Source: Zoogloeaceae bacterium
GTDB taxonomy: Bacteria > Pseudomonadota > Gammaproteobacteria > Burkholderiales > Rhodocyclaceae
Length of the DNA stretch: 40,336 nucleotides
NCBI GenBank assembly: GCA_031267345.1
Contig: JAIRZG010000034.1
Span: 1-40,336 of the forward strand
Direction: 5' to 3'
A program made the position numbers and the translations under genes. Numbering within the stretch: the stretch's first letter is position 1; the number at the start of each line of letters is the position of its first letter. Of this stretch, positions 18,373-28,297 are shown piece after piece. The notes below the pieces were generated by a model, which ran no database searches, had not been told where the DNA came from, and saw nothing but the letters and a program-made list of their open reading frames with translations.

Positions 18373-18515
18373 ACGGTGTGCCGGTGTAACCCATAGCCCG
18401 CTACGGAGAGAAGATCATGGGACAGGCGCTACACGGCTGCATCCGCGCGACAGAAGCGGCCATCGTGGCCTTCCGTAACTACGCCTTGCCGCCGCTGGAT
18501 GACGGTCTTTATTCC
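18373..18515 (+). pseudogene. Internally deleted IS481-family transposase remnant
   Basis: Short ORF from 18417, MGQALHGCIRATEAAIVAFRNYALPPLDDGLYS, resembles the IS481 transposase start (MGQ-LHG-) joined to the later EEAIIVAFRRHTLLPLDDCLYALQ block; preceded by TGTAACCCATAGCCC, resembling IS481-type ends. Confidence 0.6.
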
Positions 18516-18549
18516 CCGCAAGCCCGATCCGCAAAAGTCGGGCTTGCGG
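18516..18549. terminator. Strong 12-bp hairpin downstream of sodB
   Basis: CCGCAAGCCCGA-N10-TCGGGCTTGCGG perfect stem; no U-tract. Confidence 0.4.
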
Positions 18550-18556
18550 CGGGACA

Positions 18557-19141
18557 TCAGCCCAGATTCTTTGCCGCGAAATCCCAATCGACCAGATGAT
18601 TGACAAAGGCTTCAAGGAATTTCGGGCGCAGGTTGCGGTAGTCGATGTAGTAGGCGTGTTCCCAGACATCGACGCAAAGCAGCGGGGTATCGGCGGTGGT
18701 CAAAGGATTGCCGGCGGCGCTGGTGTTGACGATGTCCAGCGCGCCATCCGGCTTTTTCACCAGCCAGGTCCAGCCGGAACCGAAATTGCCGACGGCGGCG
18801 GTTTGAAACGCTTTTTTGAATTCATCGCAGCCACCCCAGCGGGCGTGGATGGCCTCCGCCAGTTTTCCGGCAGGTGCGCCGCCACCCTCGGGTTTCATGC
18901 CGTTCCAGAAAAAAGTGTGATTCCACACCTGCGCCGCATTGTTGAAGATGCCGCCTGCGGGCGCTTTGCGGATAATGGCTTCCAGCGACAGGTCAGCATA
19001 TTCCGTACCCTTGATCAGGGCGTTGAGATTGACCACATAGCTGTTGTGGTGCTTGCCGTAGTGATATTCAAGGGTCTCCGGCGAGAGATGCGGAGCAAGC
19101 GCGTCCTGAGCGTAGGGAAGCGGGGGGAGTTGATGTTCCAT
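18557..19141 (-). CDS. sodB: superoxide dismutase (Fe-type)
   Basis: [52 protein letters not shown]. Confidence 0.95.
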   Translation of the reverse strand: MEHQLPPLPYAQDALAPHLSPETLEYHYGKHHNSYVVNLNALIKGTEYADLSLEAIIRKAPAGGIFNNAAQVWNHTFFWNGMKPEGGGAPAGKLAEAIHARWGGCDEFKKAFQTAAVGNFGSGWTWLVKKPDGALDIVNTSAAGNPLTTADTPLLCVDVWEHAYYIDYRNLRPKFLEAFVNHLVDWDFAAKNLG

Positions 19142-19239
19142 GTTGTGTATTCTCCGTTGGTTTTTCGTTGGGGGAAATGGATTGTAGGGGGCTTTGCGAA
19201 CAGCGTCCAGCATTTGCCAGGATACGCAAGGCCGGAAGG

Positions 19240-20424
19240 CTACGATCCTTGTTCTTCCACTTTTTGTCCCCTGACCCCCAGCGCGGTCATCAGGTAGACG
19301 AGGCCGTAGCAGACCCAGCGCAGCAGGCGGATGCGCCAGGATTGGCGTCCCAGGGCGTTCAGGGTCAGTTCCTGCGCGTCGTTGGCGATGACCTGTTGCA
19401 GACTGGCCTCCAGTTCTGCGGCAAATTGGCGGTCAAGAACGGCGACATTGCTTTCCCGCGCCAGCAGCAGGCTGAACGGATCAATATTGAAAGAGCCGAC
19501 AGTCGCCCATTTCTGGTCGATGACCGCGACCTTGGCATGTAAAAAGCCTCGCTGATACTCAAAAATACGCACACCCGCGCGCAACAACAGACCATAGAGC
19601 GCCTGCGTGGCGTAGTGCAACACGGGGTGGTCGCTTTTGCCCTGCAACAGCACGGTAACGCGAATGCCGCGGCGGGCGGCGTTGGTCAGGGCGCGACGAA
19701 AGCGCAGGCCGGGAAAAAAATAGGCGTTGGCGACGACAATGGAAACACGCGCGGCGCGCATGGCTTCCAGATAGGCGTTGGCGATGGTGTTGCGATGGCG
19801 AACGCTGTTGCGCAGCAAAAAGGCCGCTTGCTGGAAACCCGCCACCTGCGGGCGCGGCAGGTCGTTCGCGGACAGACGGTCGCGGCGCCTGAAGCTGACC
19901 CAGGCGACTTTTTCCCAGTCGCGCCGCAGGGTATTCCAGATTGGAACCAGCAGCGGCCCTTCGATGCGTACAGAATAATCGAGGCGCGGGCCGATATGGG
20001 CGGGAACATTGCGGTCATCAATGATGTTGATGCCGCCGACAAAGGCGACGCGCCCATCAATGGCGACGAGTTTGCGATGCAAACGGCGCAGACGATGGCG
20101 GCGCAGGCGAAACACGCCGGGAAAGCGGGCGATCTCCGCGCGAAACACCAGCGTCGCCACCCCCGCCGCGCGCAACATGTCGCCAAAGGCGGCGACAAAA
20201 TTTCGCGCGCCAAAACCATCGACCAGCACCCGCGCCTTGACGCCGCGCCGCGCCGCGTTCACGAGCGCCGCCGCGACCGCCTGACCAATGGCGTCGTCGG
20301 CAAAAATATAGGTCTGCAAAAAAATTTCCCGCCGCGCCGCCGCTATCGCCTGAAGCAGCGCGGGAAAATAGTCCTGCCCGCAGCGTAGCAGGGTGATGTG
20401 ATTGCCGCCGGTGAATTCCGTCAT
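19240..20424 (-). CDS. cardiolipin synthase / phospholipase D family (ClsB-like)
   Basis: Two HKD motifs: [20 protein letters not shown] and [21 protein letters not shown]. Confidence 0.92.
   Translation of the reverse strand: MTEFTGGNHITLLRCGQDYFPALLQAIAAARREIFLQTYIFADDAIGQAVAAALVNAARRGVKARVLVDGFGARNFVAAFGDMLRAAGVATLVFRAEIARFPGVFRLRRHRLRRLHRKLVAIDGRVAFVGGINIIDDRNVPAHIGPRLDYSVRIEGPLLVPIWNTLRRDWEKVAWVSFRRRDRLSANDLPRPQVAGFQQAAFLLRNSVRHRNTIANAYLEAMRAARVSIVVANAYFFPGLRFRRALTNAARRGIRVTVLLQGKSDHPVLHYATQALYGLLLRAGVRIFEYQRGFLHAKVAVIDQKWATVGSFNIDPFSLLLARESNVAVLDRQFAAELEASLQQVIANDAQELTLNALGRQSWRIRLLRWVCYGLVYLMTALGVRGQKVEEQGS
19251..19281 (-). repeat. Purine-rich dispersed repeat, copy R6 (degenerate), at the cls C-terminus
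   Basis: Reverse complement CTGGGGGTCAGGGGACAAAAAGTGGAAGAAC. Confidence 0.45.
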
Positions 20425-20446
20425 GCGCCGCGCCTTTGCCGCCGCC

Positions 20447-21343
20447 CTACAGCCCGCGCGCCCAGGCCGGACGCAGGGGCGCGTTTTCCGGATGCGCGAG
20501 CGCGCTCTGGATCTGGTTCAACAATTTTGCCTTGTCCTCCGGCAGATTACCGCGCAGGGAAAGCCAGTTGGAAGCGTGATCGCTGCGAAAGACGGTGCGT
20601 TTCAATTCAAGCCGTTCGATGAACTGCGCCATCTCGCCCAGCAAACCGGGGATGGAAAGCGGCGTCCATTCCGGAAAAGCGGCGCGAAAACGCGCTTCGC
20701 CCAGCGGAAAACTCAACACCAGCATCGCCAGATATTCCGGCTGCACGGCGTTCATCAACTCGGCGGAATGTTGCGCGTGCGCATCGCTCATGGCTTCGCC
20801 GCCCAGTCCATTCAAAATCATCACTGAACGGCGTATGCCCGCCGCGCCCAGCTTTTCCAGCGCCTCGCGCGTACTGGCGAAGGTTTCGCCCTTGTTAATT
20901 CGGGCGAGCACGGTGTCATCGCCCGATTCCGCGCCCACATAAACCAGGGAAAGTCCCGCCGCCGCCAGTTCCTGCAATTCCACCACGCTTTTGTTCCGCA
21001 CATTGCGCGGCAGACCGTAACAGGAAACCCGACGCACGGCGGGCAGACGCGCGCGAATGGCGAGCAATACCTCCAGCAGACGCCGGGTCGACAGCGTCAG
21101 CGCGTCGCCATCTGCGAGAAATATCCGGCGAATGTCCGCCGCGTTTTCCTGTGCGCCCAACGCCTGGATCCCCGCCAGCGTTTCTGCGGCGTCGCGCGTC
21201 CGAAAGCGTTTCTGCGGCGCGGTGTACATTTCGCAAAAGGCGCAGCGATTCCATGAACAGCCGTCCGTCAGCGGCAAAATCAGGGAATGCGCCTCGCTGG
21301 GCGGACGATAGATCGGCTCGATATAACGCAGGGGGAAACCCAT
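20447..21343 (-). CDS. radical SAM protein
   Basis: CSWNRCAFC (CxxxxCxxC-like cluster motif), GAESGDDTVLARINKGET, Elp3-type fold order. Confidence 0.88.
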   Translation of the reverse strand: MGFPLRYIEPIYRPPSEAHSLILPLTDGCSWNRCAFCEMYTAPQKRFRTRDAAETLAGIQALGAQENAADIRRIFLADGDALTLSTRRLLEVLLAIRARLPAVRRVSCYGLPRNVRNKSVVELQELAAAGLSLVYVGAESGDDTVLARINKGETFASTREALEKLGAAGIRRSVMILNGLGGEAMSDAHAQHSAELMNAVQPEYLAMLVLSFPLGEARFRAAFPEWTPLSIPGLLGEMAQFIERLELKRTVFRSDHASNWLSLRGNLPEDKAKLLNQIQSALAHPENAPLRPAWARGL

Positions 21344-21370
21344 GACGCATGTCCTTCGGGGCGGAAAAAA

Positions 21371-21952
21371 TCAGGGTGCTTCTGCCCAGGGTTCGCCTTC
21401 TTTTTTGATCGCCCAGCGAACGCTTTCAACATCCGTGGCGATCAGGCCGTTCGGGCAGAAAAAGTCCAGAAACAGGGCGGCGTGATAGCGGTTGGTGGTC
21501 TCGTTGCGAATGCGCGTCCACTGGCTGCCACGCGCGGGCGACCAGATTTTTTCATGGACGCGCCCGATGGCGTAAGTGCGTTTTTCACTGCTTTGACAGC
21601 GCATCCCTTCGTGGCTGATGTTTTTGATGCCGGAGGGACTGACGATCATCAAGGTGTAGCGCACCACGCCATCGCTGCCGATGCTGATGTTTTTGACATC
21701 GACAAAAAACCTGCTGCTGGCGGTGGCGCTCACATAAAAGCGGTACAAATCCTGCGGCTCCGGATAGGCAGGGAGTTCGGGCGCGTTTTCTTCCCAGTCC
21801 TTGCGTTCGTTTTCGTCTTCGTCCGAAGTATAGGTATCGCGCTTGCCATAACCATAGACATCGCCATCGCGCGGCGCGGCCTGAAGGGTGAGGCAGAAAA
21901 CCGTCGCGCCAAGGCACAACAGCGTTTTACGGTGACGCGCCCCGATCTTCAT
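21371..21952 (-). CDS. CNP1-like family exported protein
   Basis: Signal peptide [26 protein letters not shown]; body resembles CNP1-like proteins; ATGA overlap with rppH. Confidence 0.65.
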   Translation of the reverse strand: MKIGARHRKTLLCLGATVFCLTLQAAPRDGDVYGYGKRDTYTSDEDENERKDWEENAPELPAYPEPQDLYRFYVSATASSRFFVDVKNISIGSDGVVRYTLMIVSPSGIKNISHEGMRCQSSEKRTYAIGRVHEKIWSPARGSQWTRIRNETTNRYHAALFLDFFCPNGLIATDVESVRWAIKKEGEPWAEAP

Positions 21953-22482
21953 GCTTCGATTTCCGAAACGGGTTCGGGCGCGATGGATGGCGCGGGCGAC
22001 CAGGGTTTGCCGTGTTCGAGGAAACGCGCCAGTTCGTTCAACGCCCGGGTATAGACCTCGCGTTTGAATTCGATGACGTTTTCCAGCGGCATCCAGTAGT
22101 CGAGCCAGCGCCAGGCGTCGAATTCGGGATGCGCGGAGGCGCGCAACGACACGTCGCTGTCGTGGCCGACGAGCCGCAGCAGGAACCAGATCTGTTTTTG
22201 TCCCTTGTAGGAACCGCGCCATTCGCGTTTGATCCAGTGTGTTGGCACCTCATAGCGCAACCAGCCCCTGGTTCGTCCGAGGATATGCACGTGTTCGGGG
22301 CGCAGCCCGACTTCTTCGTGCAGTTCGCGGTACATGGCTTCTTCCGGCGTTTCGCCGCGTTTGATGCCGCCTTGCGGGAACTGCCAGGAATGCGCCCGTA
22401 TCCGTTTTCCCCAGAAAACCTCGTTTTTGCCGTTGCACAAGACGATGCCGACGTTCGGGCGAAAGCCTTCGCGGTCGAGCAT
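21949..22482 (-). CDS. rppH: RNA pyrophosphohydrolase (Nudix)
   Basis: Nudix box [41 protein letters not shown]-terminus. Confidence 0.95.
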   Translation of the reverse strand: MLDREGFRPNVGIVLCNGKNEVFWGKRIRAHSWQFPQGGIKRGETPEEAMYRELHEEVGLRPEHVHILGRTRGWLRYEVPTHWIKREWRGSYKGQKQIWFLLRLVGHDSDVSLRASAHPEFDAWRWLDYWMPLENVIEFKREVYTRALNELARFLEHGKPWSPAPSIAPEPVSEIEA

Positions 22483-22581
22483 GATGTGTCCTGCTAAATT
22501 GACTTAGGACGGATTCTTTCATAACTGTAACTTCCATGCAAAATTACCTGCCGTTGTAGAATCGCGTTCTTTGTCAAGTGG

Positions 22582-24321
22582 ATGTTTTTTATGCGTTCTT
22601 CCCGCTTTTTCTTCACCACCTCAAAGGAAGCGCCCGCCGACGCGGACGTGATCAGCCAGAAACTCATGTTGCGCGCCGGTCTCATCAAGCGCGTCGCCTC
22701 CGGCGTGTATACCTGGATGCCGCTGGGTCTCCGGACGCTACGCAAGGTGGAGCGCGTCATCCGCGAGGAAATGAACCGCGCGGGCGCGGTCGAACTCCTG
22801 ATGCCCGCCGTGCAGCCCGCCGAACTCTGGCAGGAATCGGGACGCTGGGAAAAATACGGCCCGGAACTGCTGCGCTTCAAGGATCGCCACCAGCGCGATT
22901 TCGTCATTGGCCCGACGCATGAAGAAGTTATCACCGACGTGGTGCGCCGCGACGTGAAAAGCTATCGCCAGTTGCCGCTGCACCTCTACCAGATTCAAAC
23001 CAAGTTCCGTGACGAAATCCGCCCGCGTTTCGGCGTCATGCGCGGACGCGAATTTTTGATGAAAGACGGCTATTCCTTCCATACGAGTTTCGCGGATTTG
23101 CAACGCGAATACCAGGTGATGCACACTGCCTACAGCCGCATTTTTACCCGTCTGGGACTGCAATTCCGCGCCGTGGCGGCGGATACCGGCTCCATCGGCG
23201 GTACGGGTTCGCACGAATTTCACGTGATTGCCGCAACGGGCGAGGACGACATCGCCTATTGCCCGGATTCCGGCTACGCCGCCAATGTGGAACTGGCGGA
23301 AGCCCTGACGCCCGCTGACGCCCGTCCCGCGCCTGCCGCCGCGCTACAGAAAGTGGCGACGCCGGACAAGACCGTCTGCGTCGACGTGGCGGAATTTTTG
23401 CGCATTCCCCTGCAACAACTGGTCAAGGCTATTGCCGTGGTCAGCGAAACTACAGAGGGCAAAAAGACCTTCGCGCTGCTGCTGTTGCGCGGCGACCATG
23501 AATTGAACGAAATCAAGACGGGCAAGCTGCCCGGTCTCGATCCTTTCCGTTTCGCCACGCCCGCCGAAGTGGAAGCCTTTTTGGGCTGCGTCCCCGGCTA
23601 CATCGGCCCGGTCGGGGTGGATGCCGAACGGGTGCGCGTCATTGCCGACCGCAGCGTGGCGGTCATGGGCAATTTTGTCTGTGGCGCGAACGCGGCGGGC
23701 TGCCATTTGATCGGCGTCAATTTTGGTCGCGACTGCCCGGAACCGGAGGTTGCCGACTTGCGGAAGGTGGTCGCGGGCGATCCTTCTCCCGATGGCAAGG
23801 GCGCGTTGTTGCTGTGTCGCGGCATTGAGGTCGGGCATATTTTCCAGCTTCGCACCACCTACGCGCGCGCGCTGGACTGCGGCTATCTGGACGAACAGGG
23901 CAAGCGTCAGGTCATGGAAATGGGCTGCTACGGTATTGGCGTTTCGCGCATCGTCGGTGCCGCCATCGAACAGGGGCACGATGATAAAGGCATCGTCTTT
24001 CCCGCCGCCATCGCGCCTTTTCAGATCGCCATCGCGCCGATGGGCTATTACAGGAGCGAAGCCGTGCAAGTCGCCACCGACCAGCTTTACGAAGAACTCG
24101 GCGGCGCCGGTTTCGACGTGTTGCTCGATGATCGCGACGAACGCCCCGGCGCGATGTTTGCCGACCTGGATCTGATCGGCATTCCGCATCGCGTCGTGGT
24201 CGGCGAGCGCGGCCTGAAAGAAGGCAGGCTGGAATACAAGGGGCGACAGGATGAGGCCGCCATCCTGCTGAAAAAAAGCGCCCTGCTGACTTTATTGAAA
24301 GAAAAACTGTGCGTCGCCTGA
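22582..24321 (+). CDS. proS: prolyl-tRNA synthetase
   Basis: Class II motifs; [37 protein letters not shown]; YbaK-like insertion; start could also be ATG 22591. Confidence 0.97.
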   Translation: MFFMRSSRFFFTTSKEAPADADVISQKLMLRAGLIKRVASGVYTWMPLGLRTLRKVERVIREEMNRAGAVELLMPAVQPAELWQESGRWEKYGPELLRFKDRHQRDFVIGPTHEEVITDVVRRDVKSYRQLPLHLYQIQTKFRDEIRPRFGVMRGREFLMKDGYSFHTSFADLQREYQVMHTAYSRIFTRLGLQFRAVAADTGSIGGTGSHEFHVIAATGEDDIAYCPDSGYAANVELAEALTPADARPAPAAALQKVATPDKTVCVDVAEFLRIPLQQLVKAIAVVSETTEGKKTFALLLLRGDHELNEIKTGKLPGLDPFRFATPAEVEAFLGCVPGYIGPVGVDAERVRVIADRSVAVMGNFVCGANAAGCHLIGVNFGRDCPEPEVADLRKVVAGDPSPDGKGALLLCRGIEVGHIFQLRTTYARALDCGYLDEQGKRQVMEMGCYGIGVSRIVGAAIEQGHDDKGIVFPAAIAPFQIAIAPMGYYRSEAVQVATDQLYEELGGAGFDVLLDDRDERPGAMFADLDLIGIPHRVVVGERGLKEGRLEYKGRQDEAAILLKKSALLTLLKEKLCVA

Positions 24322-25028
24322 TTGTCGCGTTGCTGCTGTTGGGCTTCTCCCCGCTGCTCCAGGCGGGAGCGCAGCAGTATGAACCCTTGTCCGCCAGCGT
24401 GCGGGCGGCGCTTTCCGGCGCAATTGCCGACAAAAAGCCGCCGGGTAGTTCCTTCAAGGATTACGCCGAGGCGCTGGCCTGGCTTTCCGTCATGTCGGAA
24501 CGCCTGTCCCGTCGCGTTCCTGATCAGGCGTATCGACTGGAGCTTCTGCGCGCCATTCACTACGAAGCCACCCGCGCCGGACTCGACCCGCAACTGGTGC
24601 TGGGCTTGATTCAGGTGGAATCCGGCTTTCGCAAATACGCCGTATCCACCGCCGACGCCAGAGGCTACATGCAAGTTATGCCGTTCTGGATCAAGGTCAT
24701 CGGCCAGCCCGGCGACAACCTGTTTCACCTGCGCACCAACCTGCGTTACGGCTGCACCATCCTGCGCCACTATCTGACCATCGAAAAAGGCGACCTCTTT
24801 CGCGCCCTGGGACGCTACAACGGCAGCCTGGGCTACGCCGAATACCCCAATCTGGTCAAAGCCGCCTGGGAACAATGGCGTCTTGCGCCCGATTCTGCGT
24901 CTACCCCTGCGCCCAACTCCGCGCCCGAAGTCGGGAATCCGGGATCCGGCGCTCGAAATCCGGAACCCGCAAACTCGCCCATGGCGCGGCGCGTCCTGCT
25001 TAATACACGCATCGCGCCCACGCCGTAA
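24309..25028 (+). CDS. lytic transglycosylase (SLT domain)
   Basis: [29 protein letters not shown]; signal peptide; GTG start inside proS 3' end. Confidence 0.9.
   Translation: MRRLIVALLLLGFSPLLQAGAQQYEPLSASVRAALSGAIADKKPPGSSFKDYAEALAWLSVMSERLSRRVPDQAYRLELLRAIHYEATRAGLDPQLVLGLIQVESGFRKYAVSTADARGYMQVMPFWIKVIGQPGDNLFHLRTNLRYGCTILRHYLTIEKGDLFRALGRYNGSLGYAEYPNLVKAAWEQWRLAPDSASTPAPNSAPEVGNPGSGARNPEPANSPMARRVLLNTRIAPTP
24931..24970 (+). repeat. Imperfect tandem GGAATCCGG-type low-complexity repeat inside a coding C-terminus
   Basis: TCGGGAATCCGGGATCCGGCGCTCGAAATCCGGAACCCG encodes [13 protein letters not shown]. Confidence 0.5.
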
Positions 25029-25120
25029 GCATGGCCTCTGCGTTTCAGAGGTCAGGTATCCGGGCAGGCGCTTCTCAGATCCGCAATTGTAACCAGACGG
25101 CGCAACGCGGCGCGCTTTGA

Positions 25121-25151
25121 CTCGCTCGCCGCTCTCCGGGACGCGAGCGAG
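25121..25151. terminator. Possible bidirectional hairpin between convergent transglycosylase and cadA genes
   Basis: CTCGCTCGC-N13-GCGAGCGAG 9-bp stem. Confidence 0.35.
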
Positions 25152-25156
25152 AGCGC

Positions 25157-27118
25157 CTACCCTGCGTCTTTGATGGTAGTCATTCCCGCCGCGCGGCACA
25201 CACGCAGGGCGTTGCCGATGACCAGCAGGCTTGCGCCCATGTCCGCGAAGATCGCCATCCACAGGGTGGCGTGTCCGAGCAGGGCGGCGAGCAAAAAGGC
25301 GAGTTTGATGCCCAGCGCCAGCGCGATGTTTTGCCAGAGAATGACGTGGGCGCGGCGGGAAAGACGGAGGGTTTCGGGCAGGCGCGCGAGATCGTCGTTC
25401 ATCACCACGATGTCGGCGGCTTCCATGGCGATGTGTGTGCCCGCGCCCATGGCGAAACCGATGTCCGCCCTGACCAGCGCGGGCGCGTCGTTGATGCCGT
25501 CGCCCGCCATGCCGATCACGCCGAAACGGGTTTTCAGTTCGTCAATGGCGGCGAGCTTGTCTTCCGGCAGCAGGTTGCCATACGCTTCGCTTATGCCCGC
25601 CTGACACCCGATGGCGCGGGCAGTGGTCGCGTTGTCGCCGCTCAACAGGACGGGGGTGACGCCCAGACGCGTCAGTTCCGCCACCGCCGCCGCCGAGGAG
25701 GGTTTCAGCGTATCGGCGACAGCGCAAATCGCCAGAACCCGCGTCGCGTCGGTCAGCAGGGTAACGCTGCATCCGGCTTCTTCATGCGTTTTCAGACGCG
25801 CTTCCAGCGCTTCTGAACACTGTCCGCGTTCTTCTATCCAGCGGTGATTGGCGAGCGCGTAGCGCAGGTCGTCGACGCGGCCTTCTACGCCACGTCCGGG
25901 CAACGCCGAAAAATCCGCGACCCCCGTCGTCTCAATGGAAAATTCAGCGACAAGTCCCGCCGCGATGGCTTGGGAGACCGGATGATCGGAGCGGGCGGCG
26001 AGGCTTTGGGCGAGCCGCGCCAGTAGAGCGGGATCGCGATCGACATCAAGGGTGTCGAAGGCTGTCAGACGCGGCTTGCCCTGGGTGAGGGTTCCGGTTT
26101 TATCCAGCGCGATGGCCTTGATTTTGCGCGCGTTTTCCAGATAGACGCCGCCCTTGATCAGGATGCCGCGCCGCGCGGCGACGGTCAGGCCGCTGATGAT
26201 GGTGACGGGCGTGGAGAGAACCAGCGCGCAGGGACAGGCGATGACCAGCAACACCAGCGCCCGGTAAATCGCTTCCAGCGCGCTCCAGTCCATCCACCAC
26301 GGCGTCAGCGCGGCGACCAGCACTGCCAGCGCGAATACCGTCGGCGTATAGAAGGCGGCGAAGCGGTCGACGAAACGCTGCATGGGCGCGCGCGCCGACT
26401 GCGCCGTTTCGACCGTGCGAACGATACGCGCCAGTACGCTCTCCGTCGCCAAAGCCGTAACCCGCAGTTCCAGCGCGGCGTCCCGGTTGATGCTTCCAGC
26501 ATAAAGCGTATCCCCCAACGCTTTATCGACGGGCAGGCTCTCGCCAGTGATCGGGGATTGATCGACTGCGCTTTTGCCGACGCTGACCACGCCATCCAGC
26601 GGGATGCGCTCGCCGGGACGCACCCGCGCGAACGCGCCAACCGTCACCGTCCTGACCGCTACGCGCTTCCAGCTTCCATCTTCCTGCTGGACTTCGGCTT
26701 CTTCCGGCGCAAGGGCGATGAGCGCGGCCAGCGCGCTACGCGCCCTGGCCGCGGCGCGCGCTTCGATGGCTTCGGCAATGGCGAACAGCGCCATCACCAT
26801 CGCCGCTTCTGGCCATTCGCCAATCAGGAACGCGCCCGTCACGGCGACGGTCATCAAAGCGTTGATATTCAGGCGTCCCTTGCAGAGCGCGGCAAAGCCG
26901 TTGAGATAGACGGAAAATCCCGCCAGCACGATGGAAATCAGCGCCAGCGCCATCCCCACAGCACGGGCTACGCTGCTGTCGGGAAAAGCGAAATCCAGCG
27001 CCTCCGCCAGCAACGCCAGCAACAACGCGCTCCCCCAGCGTCCCCAGTGTTCGCCGCCCGTTGCGGCATCGGCATGGCAGGCGCAAGATGCAGGGGCAGG
27101 GTGTTCAGCGGTACACAT
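25157..27118 (-). CDS. cadA: heavy-metal (Cd/Zn/Pb) translocating P1B-type ATPase
   Basis: CPCALVLSTPV metal-site TM, DKTGTLT, GDGINDAPAL, TGES; N-terminus has CACH instead of an obvious HMA GMTCxxC domain; divergent from a CadR-like MerR. Confidence 0.92.
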   Translation of the reverse strand: MCTAEHPAPASCACHADAATGGEHWGRWGSALLLALLAEALDFAFPDSSVARAVGMALALISIVLAGFSVYLNGFAALCKGRLNINALMTVAVTGAFLIGEWPEAAMVMALFAIAEAIEARAAARARSALAALIALAPEEAEVQQEDGSWKRVAVRTVTVGAFARVRPGERIPLDGVVSVGKSAVDQSPITGESLPVDKALGDTLYAGSINRDAALELRVTALATESVLARIVRTVETAQSARAPMQRFVDRFAAFYTPTVFALAVLVAALTPWWMDWSALEAIYRALVLLVIACPCALVLSTPVTIISGLTVAARRGILIKGGVYLENARKIKAIALDKTGTLTQGKPRLTAFDTLDVDRDPALLARLAQSLAARSDHPVSQAIAAGLVAEFSIETTGVADFSALPGRGVEGRVDDLRYALANHRWIEERGQCSEALEARLKTHEEAGCSVTLLTDATRVLAICAVADTLKPSSAAAVAELTRLGVTPVLLSGDNATTARAIGCQAGISEAYGNLLPEDKLAAIDELKTRFGVIGMAGDGINDAPALVRADIGFAMGAGTHIAMEAADIVVMNDDLARLPETLRLSRRAHVILWQNIALALGIKLAFLLAALLGHATLWMAIFADMGASLLVIGNALRVCRAAGMTTIKDAG

Positions 27119-27157
27119 GATGTTTTCCTTGTTCAAAATGAGCCTGACCGCATTAAA

Positions 27158-27180
27158 GACCCTGTAGTGGTTACAGGGTC
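27158..27180. promoter_or_regulatory. MerR/CadR-type operator with 19-bp spacer promoter
   Basis: GACCCTGTA-GTGGT-TACAGGGTC perfect 9-5-9 inverted repeat; on the minus strand TTGACC-19 bp-TTTAAT reads towards cadA. Confidence 0.82.
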
Positions 27181-27227
27181 AAGCGGCTATAATGAAGGCG
27201 GTAAAACAAGGATGATGGAGCGCGAGC

Positions 27228-27701
27228 ATGAAAATCGGCGAACTGGCCAGACGCGCGCAGACGCAGGTGGAAACCGTACGCTACTACGAGCGCGCGGGCC
27301 TGCTGCCGGAGACGACGCGCACGGAAAGCAATTATCGCGTCTATGGTGATAAACACGTCAGGCGGCTTTCTTTTATCCGGCATTGCCGGGGACTGGACAT
27401 GAGCCTAGACGAAATCCGGACATTGCTGCGCTTTGCGGACGCGCCCGACGAAAACTGCGCCGGGGTCGACGCATTGCTGGAAGCCCACATCGGGCATGTG
27501 ACCCGCCGCATCAAGACCCTGCAAAGTCTGAAACAGCAACTCCGGAACCTGCGGAAAACCTGCACGAGCGCCCAGAAAACCCGCCAATGCGGCATCCTGA
27601 ACGAACTCGCCGCCCGCGCCCGACAACCCTCCACCGCCTCTGCGGAACATGTCAGGGGAACGCATGGCATCCGCGACAACCCGAACGCCGCCAGCGGATG
27701 A
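27228..27701 (+). CDS. cadR: Cd(II)/Pb(II)-responsive MerR-family regulator
   Basis: MKIGELARRAQTQVETVRYYERAGLLPET MerR HTH; conserved metal-site cysteines DENCAGVD and RKTCTSAQKTRQCGIL. Confidence 0.92.
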   Translation: MKIGELARRAQTQVETVRYYERAGLLPETTRTESNYRVYGDKHVRRLSFIRHCRGLDMSLDEIRTLLRFADAPDENCAGVDALLEAHIGHVTRRIKTLQSLKQQLRNLRKTCTSAQKTRQCGILNELAARARQPSTASAEHVRGTHGIRDNPNAASG

Positions 27702-27726
27702 GGCGTTATCCGCTTGTGATCTCCAG

Positions 27727-27798
27727 TCCCCCTGACAGGAATCGAACCTGTATCTAGCGCTTAGGAGGCGCTTGTTCTATCCATTGAACTACAGGGAG
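27727..27798 (-). tRNA. tRNA-Arg (anticodon CCT)
   Basis: Cloverleaf: acceptor CTCCCTG/CAGGGGG, D-stem GTTC/GAAC, anticodon stem-loop AGCGC-CTCCTAA-GCGCT, T arm ACAGG-TTCGATT-CCTGT, discriminator A; 3' CCA not encoded. Confidence 0.95.
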
Positions 27799-27821
27799 CA
27801 AAGGACGCCAAGCCTACCACA

Positions 27822-27852
27822 ATCAGGGGACAGAAGACGGAGGACGGAAGAC
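27822..27852 (+). repeat. Purine-rich dispersed repeat, copy R4
   Basis: ATCAGGGGACAGAAGACGGAGGACGGAAGAC. Confidence 0.65.
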
Positions 27853-27894
27853 CGCCAAAACGCGGCGGCGCAGCCGCCGGTGACTGAACTGCCC

Positions 27895-27914
27895 TTTGTC
27901 TTCCGTCCCCTGAT
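27895..27914 (-). repeat. Purine-rich dispersed repeat, copy R5 (inverted to R4)
   Basis: Reverse complement ATCAGGGGACGGAAGACAAA; nearly perfect stem with the 5' part of R4. Confidence 0.65.
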
Positions 27915-28297
27915 CACCGGACACTGAGTAGGCCCAGCCAGGTCATGATGAGGGAGCCGAAAAGGTGGAGCGTGGTCAAGACGAAGGCCAGCGCGTATTG
28001 ACCGGCGTGCAGGCGTTCCACGGTTTCGGCGGAAAAGCTGGAAAAGGTGGTCAGGCCGCCGAGTACGCCGGTAATGACAAAGAGTTTGATGGCGGGCGCA
28101 ACCTCGACATGTAGATGAAAAAAGCCCAGCGCCACGCCCACGAGATAACCACCCAGGAGATTCGCCGCCAATGTGCCCAACGGGATGGCGGGCAGCAGGG
28201 GATTGAGGAACGCGCCCAACAGCCAGCGCACCCACGCGCCCAGCGCCGCGCCCGCGCCAACGCCGAAAAAGGCGGCAAGGCTAAGGCCGCGCGGCAT
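27914..28297 (-). CDS. crcB: fluoride efflux channel CrcB (Fluc)
   Basis: GAGAALGAWVRWLLG, TLAANLLGGYLVGV, GVLGGLTTFSSFSAET signature. Confidence 0.95.
   Translation of the reverse strand: MPRGLSLAAFFGVGAGAALGAWVRWLLGAFLNPLLPAIPLGTLAANLLGGYLVGVALGFFHLHVEVAPAIKLFVITGVLGGLTTFSSFSAETVERLHAGQYALAFVLTTLHLFGSLIMTWLGLLSVR

Noticed and set aside
23344-24189. 281-aa minus-strand ORF antisense to proS
   Set aside because: Shadow ORF; proS has intact class II synthetase motifs.
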